This document shows positions 16,230 to 24,308 of a stretch of DNA of 56,305 nucleotides, piece by piece. The notes beneath the pieces are model-generated. The model searched no databases, was not told the DNA's origin, and worked only from the letters and a program-made list of their open reading frames with translations. This stretch comes from Planctomycetia bacterium (GTDB lineage Bacteria; Planctomycetota; Planctomycetia; Pirellulales; S012-138): the NCBI GenBank assembly GCA_016177915.1, contig JACOUI010000087.1, positions 1-56,305 of the forward strand. Reading direction: 5' to 3'. The first letter of the stretch is position 1. Each line of letters starts with the position of its first letter. Position numbers and translations under genes: made by a program.

Positions 16230-18746
16230 ATGCCTAAGAGCGGGCTTTCCTTCTCCTGTTTCGCGCTGGCAATCTTGTTGGCGTGGCCGGTCGTCTCTGG
16301 GGGGCAAGCCGCGGAGCCCGCCGAGCAGTCACGGATCGAGTTCTTCGAGAAGCAGATTCGGCCGGTGCTGGCCGACAACTGTTACAACTGCCACTCCGCC
16401 AATACGAACTCCAAGGGCGGCCTGCGCGTGGACGACCGCAATGGTCTGATCCACGGGGGCGACCGGGGACCGGCGGTCGTGCCCGGCGATCCGGAGAAGA
16501 GCCTGCTGATTCAGGCGGTGCGGCACGCGCACGCGGAGGTCAAAATGCCTCCGATGAAGCACCTCTCCGACGACCAGGTTGCCGACTTGACGCAATGGAT
16601 CAAGGACGGCGCCGCCTGGCCCAAGGTGCACGCGGAACTGCCGACCAGCGATCCAGACCCCGAATACGCCGGGCTCCGCCGTGAACATTGGGCGTGGCAG
16701 CCGCTCCGCAAGCCGAAGACGCCCAACGTCAACGATGCTTCCTGGCCGCGCGACGACATCGACCGGTTCGTACTGGCCGCGCTGGAGGCGAAAGGTCTCG
16801 CGCCGGTTCCCGATGCAGACCCGTTGACCTTCATCCGCCGGGTGACTTTCGACTTCACGGGCCTGCCGCCGAGCACCGACGAAGCGGAAGAGTTCGTCGC
16901 GGCGTGGGAGGCCGCCGATCCCGATGCTCGCCGCCTGCTGCTCGAGAAACTGGTCGATCGGCTGCTCGGGTCGCCCGCCTACGGGGAACGGTGGGGCCGG
17001 CATTGGCTGGACGTCGCTCGGTATGGAGAATCGACGGGCTCGGCGCGCAACATCCCCTATCCGCACGCCTGGCGATATCGCGACTACGTCATCGACGCCC
17101 TCAACAGCGACAAGCCCTACGACCAGTTCCTGCGCGAACAGATCGCCGGCGACCTCCTGCCGGCCGAATCGCAACGGCAGCGGGACGAGCAATTGATCGC
17201 GACGGGCTTTTTGGCGCTGGGGGTCTGCGACGTCAATCAGCGCTTCAAGGTCCGCTTCGTGATGGACAACATCGACGAGCAGATCGACACGGTGACGCGC
17301 GCCGTGCTGGGGCTGACCGTCAGTTGCGCTCGTTGCCACGACCACAAGTTCGATCCGATCCCGCTCACCGACTACTACGCCCTGGCCGGCATTTTCCACA
17401 GCAGCCAGCGTTGCGCCGGAGTGCGGAACAAGATGGGCGGCGGCGGCCTGGACTACTACGACACGGCGATGCTCCTGCCGCTGGGGTCGCAGGAACAGGA
17501 TGACGGCAAAATCGCGGAGCAGGTCGAGCAGGCCAAGGCGGAGCTGGCCCAGGCCCGGGCGCAGGTGCTTACGCTTCAGGAGGGCCCCGACCAGAACGCC
17601 GGCGGACCCGAGCGCGAAAAGGAGCTGGCTGCGGCGCGCAAACAAGTCGCCAAGGTGCAAAGCGCGCTCGTTGCGCTTGCCGACCCGGCGGCAAGGGGGC
17701 CCGTGGCGCTGGGCGTCCGCGACGCCTCGACGGTCGGCGACACCGAGATCCGCGTCCGCGGCGAGGCGGAACAGCTCGGCCCCGTCGTCGCGCGCGGCTT
17801 CCTCACGGTGTTCGATGTCCCCGGCAAGCCGGAGATCAACCCCAACCAAAGCGGCCGGCTCGAGCTGGCCGAGTGGCTCGTCAGCAAGCACAACCCCCTT
17901 ACGCCGCGCGTGATGGCCAACCGCGTCTGGCAGCACCTCTTTGGCCGCGGGCTCGTGAGCACGGTGGACAACTTCGGAGTGACCGGCGACGCGCCGTCGC
18001 ACCCGGAGCTGCTCGATCACCTAGCGATCCGGTTCATCGAGAACGGCTGGTCGGTCAAGAAGCTGGTGCGGGCCGTCGTGCTGAGCCGGGCTTATCAACT
18101 CGGTTCGGAGGCGCCGGCCGTCAACGTGGCCGCCGATCCCGGCAACCGGCTTGTCTGGCGGCATAGTCCGCGACGGCTCGATGCGGAGGAGATTCGCGAT
18201 GCCATGCTCGCGGCGGCGGGCCAGCTCGACCTCCACCGTCCCGAAGGATCGCCCGCGAAGGACTTCAAGGTCGTGGAGCTGCGCAATAACGGACCGGAGG
18301 CGGAGCGCCTCGCAGCGCAATGCCTGGCCAGCAAGTGTCGCAGCGTCTACCTGCCCCTCGTGCGCGGATTGACGCCGCATGCACTTGGGGTTTTCGATTT
18401 CGCCGAGCAGGGCATGGTGACCGGCCGCCGCGACACCACCACCGTGGCCACGCAAGCGCTGTTTTTGCTGAACGACCCGTTCGTGCGGCAGCAGTCGCAG
18501 GCGCTGACCGACCGGCTGATCGGCCAGAGCGACCTGGACGATGCCGATCGGATTGCCTTGGCGTACCGCTTGGCACTCTGTCGCCCTGCGACGGCGGCCG
18601 AGATCGACCGGGCAAAGCGTTACCTCGCCGAATACGAAGCCGCCGCACGCGAGGAAGGGACGCCGTCGGCCGACCCCCGGGCCGCCGCCTGGGCGAGTCT
18701 CTGCCAGGCGATCCTGGCGTCGGCCGAATTCCGATATATCCGCTAG
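16230..18746 (+). CDS. PSCyt1-DUF1549-DUF1553 protein with one heme site
   Basis: 838 residues. A signal peptide (about 1-27) is followed by a planctomycete cytochrome C domain with a single heme motif CYNCH at residues 51-55. A DUF1549 (PSCyt2) region follows (WPRDDIDRFVLAALEAKGL, RRVTFDFTGLPPSTDEAEEF, GERWGRHWLDVARYGES). The C-terminal DUF1553 (PSD1) region has NPLTPRVMANRVWQHLFGRG and SRAYQLGSE. Such proteins occur in large families in Planctomycetes and are almost always paired with a DUF1501 gene, as here, 48 bp downstream. A role in breaking down sulfated polysaccharide has been suggested for these pairs, but no enzymatic function can be read here. Confidence 0.9.
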   Translation: MPKSGLSFSCFALAILLAWPVVSGGQAAEPAEQSRIEFFEKQIRPVLADNCYNCHSANTNSKGGLRVDDRNGLIHGGDRGPAVVPGDPEKSLLIQAVRHAHAEVKMPPMKHLSDDQVADLTQWIKDGAAWPKVHAELPTSDPDPEYAGLRREHWAWQPLRKPKTPNVNDASWPRDDIDRFVLAALEAKGLAPVPDADPLTFIRRVTFDFTGLPPSTDEAEEFVAAWEAADPDARRLLLEKLVDRLLGSPAYGERWGRHWLDVARYGESTGSARNIPYPHAWRYRDYVIDALNSDKPYDQFLREQIAGDLLPAESQRQRDEQLIATGFLALGVCDVNQRFKVRFVMDNIDEQIDTVTRAVLGLTVSCARCHDHKFDPIPLTDYYALAGIFHSSQRCAGVRNKMGGGGLDYYDTAMLLPLGSQEQDDGKIAEQVEQAKAELAQARAQVLTLQEGPDQNAGGPEREKELAAARKQVAKVQSALVALADPAARGPVALGVRDASTVGDTEIRVRGEAEQLGPVVARGFLTVFDVPGKPEINPNQSGRLELAEWLVSKHNPLTPRVMANRVWQHLFGRGLVSTVDNFGVTGDAPSHPELLDHLAIRFIENGWSVKKLVRAVVLSRAYQLGSEAPAVNVAADPGNRLVWRHSPRRLDAEEIRDAMLAAAGQLDLHRPEGSPAKDFKVVELRNNGPEAERLAAQCLASKCRSVYLPLVRGLTPHALGVFDFAEQGMVTGRRDTTTVATQALFLLNDPFVRQQSQALTDRLIGQSDLDDADRIALAYRLALCRPATAAEIDRAKRYLAEYEAAAREEGTPSADPRAAAWASLCQAILASAEFRYIR

Positions 18747-18794
18747 CCAGGTCAGCAAGGACATTGAGTTGGCGACGAGCTTGGGAGCGATGCG

Positions 18795-20186
18795 ATGCCG
18801 TACTCAGGAAAGTTAGCGACGGCGGGCGCCCGCCTGTCCCGCCGGCAAGCCCTCCAGACGGCCGGGTCGGGGTTTGGTTTCCTTGCTCTGTCGGCGATGC
18901 TCTGCGAAACCGCTTCGGCTGCCGGCAAGCGGGGGACGGTCCCCGGATTGCTCGCGCCCAAATCGCCCCACTCTCGGGCCAAGGCCAAGCGGATCATCTT
19001 CGTGTTCATGGAAGGCGCCCTGTCGCAGATGGACACCTTCGAGTACAAGCCGCGATTGCAGGCCGACGACGGCAAGATCGCCCCCGGCGGCGCGACCTTG
19101 ACCGCGTCGAAGTTCCGCTTCGCCAGGCACGGCCAGACGGGAGCGTGGGTCTCGGAACTCTTCCCGAACGTCGCCCGGCACGTGGACAAGCTCTGCTTCA
19201 TCCGCGGTCTGCACACCGACACGCCGGCCCATCCGCAGGCGGTCATCCAGCTTCACACCGGCACGGTGCTGGCGTCGCTGACGCGGCCGTCGATGGGCGC
19301 GTGGCTGCTCTACGGGCTGGGCACGGAGAACCAGGACCTGCCCGGGTACATCACGATCAACCCCTCGCCGAACTTCGGCGGAGCGATCAACTACGGCAGC
19401 GCGTTTCTGCCGGCCCACTTCCAAGGGACGCGCGTCAGCGACGCCGGGTCGATGCAGAACCTGCGTCCGCAGACGGCCCGTGCGCTGCAACGCCGGCAGC
19501 TCGACCTTATCCAATCCATGAACCGCGACCTGGCGGCCGCGCCCGGCGCGCCGGACGAGGTCGAAGGCGTGATCCAATCGCTGGAGCTGGCGTTCCGGAT
19601 GCAGGACAAGGTGCCGGAGCTTTTGGACATCTCGCGGGAGCCGCAGTCGGTCCTGGACGATTACGGCGTGCGCCCCGGTCCGGATGGGAGCTTTGCCCGA
19701 CAGTGCTTGATGGCCCGGCGGCTCAGCGAAGCGGGCGTGCGGTTCGTGGAAATCACGCAATCGGGCTGGGACCACCACAGCAACCTGCACAAGGGGCTGA
19801 TCAAGCAGTCCACGATGGTGGATCAGCCCGCCGCGGCGCTGCTCGCCGACCTGGAGCAGCGCGGGCTGCTGGAAGAAACGCTGGTCCTCTTCGGCAGCGA
19901 GTTTGGACGCATGCCCACCGCGCAGGGTCCCGACGGTCGCGACCACAACATCACGGGCTACCCGATGTGGCTGGCGGGCGCGGGCGTGAAGCAGGGCTTC
20001 TCCTACGGCGGCACCGACGAGTACGGCCTGCACGCCGTGGAAGGCCGCATGCACACGACCGATCTGCACGCCACGCTTTTGGCGCTATTGGGTCTGGACC
20101 ACGAGTCGCTCACCTACCGTTACGCCGGCCGCGACTTCCGCCTGACGGACGTGGCGGGGGAAGTGGCGACGGCGATTCTCGCCTGA
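18795..20186 (+). CDS. Tat-exported DUF1501 protein
   Basis: 463 residues of the alkaline-phosphatase-like DUF1501 family. The N-terminus LSRRQALQTAGSGFGFLAL is a twin-arginine signal. Family motifs are RIIFVFMEGALSQMDTFEYKP, ARHVDKLCFIRGLHTDTPAH, VRFVEITQSGWDHHSNL, LVLFGSEFGRMPT and GRDHNITGYPMWLAGAGV. The start at ATG 18795 has GGAG upstream. It forms a two-gene unit with the preceding PSCyt gene and is followed by the tRNA. Substrate unknown. Confidence 0.9.
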   Translation: MPYSGKLATAGARLSRRQALQTAGSGFGFLALSAMLCETASAAGKRGTVPGLLAPKSPHSRAKAKRIIFVFMEGALSQMDTFEYKPRLQADDGKIAPGGATLTASKFRFARHGQTGAWVSELFPNVARHVDKLCFIRGLHTDTPAHPQAVIQLHTGTVLASLTRPSMGAWLLYGLGTENQDLPGYITINPSPNFGGAINYGSAFLPAHFQGTRVSDAGSMQNLRPQTARALQRRQLDLIQSMNRDLAAAPGAPDEVEGVIQSLELAFRMQDKVPELLDISREPQSVLDDYGVRPGPDGSFARQCLMARRLSEAGVRFVEITQSGWDHHSNLHKGLIKQSTMVDQPAAALLADLEQRGLLEETLVLFGSEFGRMPTAQGPDGRDHNITGYPMWLAGAGVKQGFSYGGTDEYGLHAVEGRMHTTDLHATLLALLGLDHESLTYRYAGRDFRLTDVAGEVATAILA

Positions 20187-20302
20187 GCTGCGCGCGTCTT
20201 CTTTCGTTTCGCCGCGCCCGCCTTGCCAGCGCGGCGGTTTGTGGTAGTCTCAGAAAGTCGCCCGTCCCGCTGCGGTGCGGGCGGCGAAAAATGAAAAAAG
20301 AC

Positions 20303-20376
20303 GGCGGCGTAGCTCAGTTGGTCAGAGCAGCGGAATCATAATCCGCGTGTCGTAGGTTCGAATCCTACCGCCGCTA
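20303..20376 (+). tRNA. tRNA with CAT anticodon (probably Met)
   Basis: 74 nt with all arms. Acceptor GGCGGCG/CGCCGCT (G1-U72 wobble), D stem GCTC/GAGC, anticodon stem GCGGA/TCCGC around loop ATCATAA (anticodon CAT), T stem GTAGG/CCTAC with loop TTCGAAT, and discriminator A73. CCA is not encoded. It lacks the initiator features (C1-A72 mismatch, three G-C pairs in the anticodon stem), so elongator Met is most likely; lysidine-modified Ile2 cannot be excluded by eye. Confidence 0.93.
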
Positions 20377-20383
20377 CTTGCCG

Positions 20384-20420
20384 AATCCCCGCAGGAATCC
20401 GCCGCCCCTGCGGGGATTTT
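20384..20420 (+). terminator. Intrinsic terminator of the tRNA gene
   Basis: The stem AATCCCCGCAGG / CCTGCGGGGATT is followed by TTGTCGTTT, 8 nt after the tRNA. A closely related hairpin with the same GTCGTTT tail occurs at 35466-35510 behind a tRNA-like fragment. Confidence 0.8.
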
Positions 20421-20528
20421 GTCGTTTGGAGTTGCGTTTCTGCCCGATCACGACTACTCTGCGCCGCTATTTTCTGGGATCGCCGGGCAAAGCGTCACTT
20501 CCCGACTGACCGTTCCACCGAGTTGGCC

Positions 20529-22424
20529 ATGCGCGCGGCAAACCTCAGCGACGGCCGGCGGCCGGGTTGCGCCTGGGCGCTGGGAGCGGGAATTCGCTGC
20601 CTGGGGTCGCCGAGGCTGACGGCGGTCCTCTGGGCGGCACTGCTGGCCGCGCTGGCCTGGGCGGCCGCCGTCGAGGCCAATCAAGGACAGGCCCACGCAT
20701 CGTGGTTCGTGTATGAAAGCCGCTGGTTCGCCGGGCTCCTGCTGCTGGGCGCACACAGTTCTTGCGCCGTGGCGGTCCGGTTTCCCTGGAGGCGGCGCGA
20801 TCTGGGGTTGGTCGCCCTTCACGTCGGCGTCCTGGTTCTGCTCACGGGTGCCGTGTCGACGCATCTCGGCGGAATCAAAGGGCGTGTTTCACTCGTGCAG
20901 GATCAGACGACGAACGAATTGCTCCGGGACGATCAAGACCAGATGACGGTCGCGCGGATTGCGAAACCTGACGGGCGGGCGCACGAGTTCCGGTTCGCTG
21001 CCGGTCCCGTCGACTGGCCCGCCGGCAAAGCGCTCAGCGTGGGCGAGGTCGACGGAGCGCGTGTTCGAATCCTGGGCTATGTTCGGCACGCCCGGGCCGT
21101 CGAAACATGGACGGCCGACAACTCAGGGTCCGGCGGGCCGCTGGTGAAGTTCAAGGTCGCCGGGCAAGACGGGACGACGATCGCCGAGCATTGGCTCTTC
21201 GACCAGAGCCATGGCGACGCCGTCATGGTCGGGCCGATCCGGCTGCAACTTCAGCAAGCGGCGTCGGAGGCGATGCTCGAGGATTTCCTGCAACCGCCCG
21301 CCGAAGTATTCGCGGCGCCCGCCGAGAAGGGAACTCTCGTCATGTATTATCGGGAGGTCGTGCGGCGGGTTTCCGTCGATGAATACGTCGGAGAGACAAT
21401 CGCGCTTTGCGACGCGACCGTCGAGATCGCCGAGTACCTGCCAAACGCGGCGCCCGACCGGCTGGGCAATTTCACGTCGAAAAGCGACCAGCCGAAGAAT
21501 CCGATGTTGGAGTTGCGGGTATGCGTGGCGGGAGAGGAGAAGCCGATCCGGCAAATCGCGTTTGCCAAGGACGCGCTCTTGAACCTGGACGGCGTCTATT
21601 CCCGGCCGTGTCCCGTGAGATTCCGGTACGTTCATCCGGCGATCGAGCCGCCGGCGGCGCTGGAGTTTTTGCAAGCGCAGGACGGCAAGCTGTACGCGCG
21701 CTTGTGTGCCGGGCGGCGCTGCGAATCCTGCGGCGAGGTGAAGCCGCCCGCCCGGATTCGCCTGCCCGGCGACTTCGAAGTGACGATCCTCGAGTATCTG
21801 CCGCGCGCGGCGCACGACGTCACCTTTCAACCCGTCGGTAGATCGCTCGCTGACATGGAGAGTGAGGACTTCGAACCGGCAGCGCTGGTGGAGGTGACGG
21901 CCGGCGGCGCCACGCGCCAGGTCTGGCTGCAGCGCGGCCATCTCGTCTACGGCAGCCGCCAAATCGACACTCCGGCGGGGACGCTGAGTTTGAGCTACGA
22001 GCAGGGACGCGCGCCGCTCGGGTTCACGTTGACGATGGTCGACGTCGGGCGCGAGGAGAATCCCGCCCAACGTGGCAATTCTTCGCTGCCCGTCAAGGTG
22101 CGCGTCGTAGACGAACAAACCTGCGGCGACGAGGTGTACGAGGTCTCCTCGGACAAGCCGCTCACGCTCGGAGGATTCACATTCTATCCCACCGGCGTGA
22201 CGGACGCCGGGCATGGCCGCGCGGTCGCCGCTTTTCGCGTCGTCTCGGATCCGGGTTGGCCGCTGAAGTGCGCGGGCTGGCTGCTCGTCGGTGCGGGGAT
22301 CGTCGTGATTCTGGTCGTGCGATTCCGCACGCACCGTGCAGGGCACGAGCAGGACGCGCCGGCCCTCGACGGCGCACCTCCTGTAGATCCGTCGTCTTCT
22401 TTTGAGAATCGCGCAGCGGCCTGA
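20529..22424 (+). CDS. ResB-like cytochrome c biogenesis protein
   Basis: 631 residues. Three hydrophobic segments near the N-terminus (around residues 35-52, 65-82 and 92-110) are followed by a large soluble domain and a last membrane segment near 585-603. GGFTFYPTGVTDAG shortly before the last segment resembles the ResB 'Y.FY' region, and HVGVLVLLTGAVST matches ResB-like planctomycete proteins. ResB normally works with CcsA in System II heme attachment. Here no CcsA is present and the neighbours are Ccm (System I) genes. It starts the plus-strand cytochrome/porin gene set. Start ATG 20529. Confidence 0.7.
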   Translation: MRAANLSDGRRPGCAWALGAGIRCLGSPRLTAVLWAALLAALAWAAAVEANQGQAHASWFVYESRWFAGLLLLGAHSSCAVAVRFPWRRRDLGLVALHVGVLVLLTGAVSTHLGGIKGRVSLVQDQTTNELLRDDQDQMTVARIAKPDGRAHEFRFAAGPVDWPAGKALSVGEVDGARVRILGYVRHARAVETWTADNSGSGGPLVKFKVAGQDGTTIAEHWLFDQSHGDAVMVGPIRLQLQQAASEAMLEDFLQPPAEVFAAPAEKGTLVMYYREVVRRVSVDEYVGETIALCDATVEIAEYLPNAAPDRLGNFTSKSDQPKNPMLELRVCVAGEEKPIRQIAFAKDALLNLDGVYSRPCPVRFRYVHPAIEPPAALEFLQAQDGKLYARLCAGRRCESCGEVKPPARIRLPGDFEVTILEYLPRAAHDVTFQPVGRSLADMESEDFEPAALVEVTAGGATRQVWLQRGHLVYGSRQIDTPAGTLSLSYEQGRAPLGFTLTMVDVGREENPAQRGNSSLPVKVRVVDEQTCGDEVYEVSSDKPLTLGGFTFYPTGVTDAGHGRAVAAFRVVSDPGWPLKCAGWLLVGAGIVVILVVRFRTHRAGHEQDAPALDGAPPVDPSSSFENRAAA

Positions 22425-22745
22425 GCGGCGGATCGGGCGCCCGTCGTCACGGCGACAGGGCCGTGCTGGCTGCGATAGCACGCGCGGTCCCGCGCGCGGG
22501 GGTCGTTTGTCACATGCTATCGCGCGCACCAATGGGCCGATGGCGGTCTTCTACGCTTCGGTGCAAGAAAGGGAGAAGTTCCCTGTAAACGCGGGACGAA
22601 TTCTCTCACTGAGTGACCAACGGCCGGCGGCCCCGCGCGCCGATGCGTCGCGCGAACGCGCGGCCATCGCCACTGCCAGCCGCACCGCGCGACGCCGCGC
22701 CGGACGACCTCTGGCTCCTCGTCGCAAGAGAGAATCGTACACACG
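22425..22745. other. Gap between the ResB-like gene and the 14-heme cytochrome
   Basis: No gene could be supported in these 321 bp. A loose inverted pair, GATAGCACGCGCG / CGCGCG..CATGCTATCGCGCGC, lies around 22469-22528 and could be a transcript-end hairpin. The rest is GC-rich. Confidence 0.4.
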
Positions 22746-24227
22746 ATGTCTCCCCCGGCCGCTCGCCTCCGCCGTGCCATTCTTCTCAGCGCCGTGCTGG
22801 CCGGCTGCCTGGCCGGTATCGCCGGCTGCAACGGCCGGCCCGAAACGTCCGGCCGCGCCAATCCCGACCTCAAGCCCTATGGCCCGCACCCCGAGCCGCG
22901 CTGGCAAGAATCCGACTATCCAGTCTTGAAAGTCGCTCTTCCGGAAATCCGCGACGCGGAATTCGTGAACGACGACCAGCTCTGCGCGACCTGCCACCAG
23001 GCCTACACCGAGTCGTTCGCGCACAACGTCCATCGCGGCCAGTCCTGCGAAAAGTGCCACGGACCCGCCAGCAGACATCTAATCAGCCGCGGCAAAGAGC
23101 CGGGCTCGAGCCTGAGCTTCAAGAAGCTGTCGCCGCCCGAGCGGGCGGAACTGTGCCTGAAGTGCCACGAGCAGGACGCCTGCACGCCCGGGTCCAAGTG
23201 GCGGACGTCGCCGCACGCGCATCGCGGCGTCTCGTGCACCGACTGCCACACGTCGCACTACAATGTGCCGCCGGGCACGCCCGCGACGACCGTCGCCGCC
23301 GCAAGCCGCCCGCCGCAGCACGCCCTGGCCAGTTACCGGCAGAACCAGCCGCCGATCGACATCGCCGTTTTGCGCGAGGAATCGAAAAACCTGGGCGCCG
23401 TCACGCCGCACATTTGCTACCGCTGCCATGCCAGCCTGGCCCGGCAGCAGGAAATCGCCCATCCGCACCAGATCTGCGGCGCGGTGGGCTTCGACTGCAG
23501 GACCTGCCACGATCCGCACGGCAAGGTCCGCCAGGAAACGCGCTCCGACCTGTGCCTCAAGTGCCACGACCAGAGCTCCCCCACGATGGCCTGGCACTCG
23601 TCGACCCACTCCCGCTACGGCGTGGCCTGCACCGATTGCCACAATCCACACCCGCACACCGGCGTGCAGCAGCTCGTCAACATCAGCCACATGGACGTCC
23701 GTCGCCCCGGCCGAATGCCCATGTCCGTCGACGAACCGACCGCCTGCTACAAGTGCCACGGCGACATCTACGCCCGCAACGCCATGCCTTCGCATCACCC
23801 CATCAAGGAAGGGAAGATGGAGTGCTCCAGTTGCCACGACCCGCACGGCCAGAGCCAGGGCAACCTGAAGGCATCGACGGTCAACCAGGTGTGCTACAAG
23901 TGCCACGCGGAGAAGCAAGGGCCCTTCGCCTACGAGCATCCGCCGGTGACCGAGAACTGCGGCTATTGCCACGACCCGCACGGCACGGTGGCCAACAACC
24001 TCTTGCACCAGCCGACGACGTTCCTTTGCCTGCGATGTCACACCGGTCACCGCACGAGTCCCCTCGGCCCGAACCACAACAGCCCGGCCAACGGCGTGCT
24101 GCTGGGCGACATCGGCACGAACCCGGCCTTGCAGCGTGCGTTTTTCACCGATTGCACGCAGTGCCACAGCCAGATTCACGGCAGCGACGTGCCCTCGCCG
24201 CACGCGCCGCGCGCCTTCATGAGATAG
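22746..24227 (+). CDS. 14-heme c-type cytochrome, outer-membrane lipoprotein type
   Basis: 493 residues. The N-terminus is a lipoprotein signal with two possible lipoboxes (LAGC at Cys21, IAGC at Cys28). I count fourteen CxxCH motifs: CATCH, CEKCH, CLKCH, CTDCH, CYRCH, CRTCH, CLKCH, CTDCH, CYKCH, CSSCH, CYKCH, CGYCH, CLRCH and CTQCH. The repeated CxxCHDPHG pattern is typical of DmsE/MtrA/PioA-type decaheme proteins, here enlarged. The barrel gene follows 81 bp downstream, as MtrA and MtrB pair in known porin-cytochrome conduits. It probably carries electrons through or to the outer membrane. The electron acceptor is not readable. Confidence 0.85.
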   Translation: MSPPAARLRRAILLSAVLAGCLAGIAGCNGRPETSGRANPDLKPYGPHPEPRWQESDYPVLKVALPEIRDAEFVNDDQLCATCHQAYTESFAHNVHRGQSCEKCHGPASRHLISRGKEPGSSLSFKKLSPPERAELCLKCHEQDACTPGSKWRTSPHAHRGVSCTDCHTSHYNVPPGTPATTVAAASRPPQHALASYRQNQPPIDIAVLREESKNLGAVTPHICYRCHASLARQQEIAHPHQICGAVGFDCRTCHDPHGKVRQETRSDLCLKCHDQSSPTMAWHSSTHSRYGVACTDCHNPHPHTGVQQLVNISHMDVRRPGRMPMSVDEPTACYKCHGDIYARNAMPSHHPIKEGKMECSSCHDPHGQSQGNLKASTVNQVCYKCHAEKQGPFAYEHPPVTENCGYCHDPHGTVANNLLHQPTTFLCLRCHTGHRTSPLGPNHNSPANGVLLGDIGTNPALQRAFFTDCTQCHSQIHGSDVPSPHAPRAFMR

Positions 24228-24308
24228 CCGAGAGCAACCAGCGACGCCGTCAACCGGAGGGGCCAAGAACCCGCCGGCCCCCGCTTGTCGGCAGATCAGG
24301 ACCCAGAC

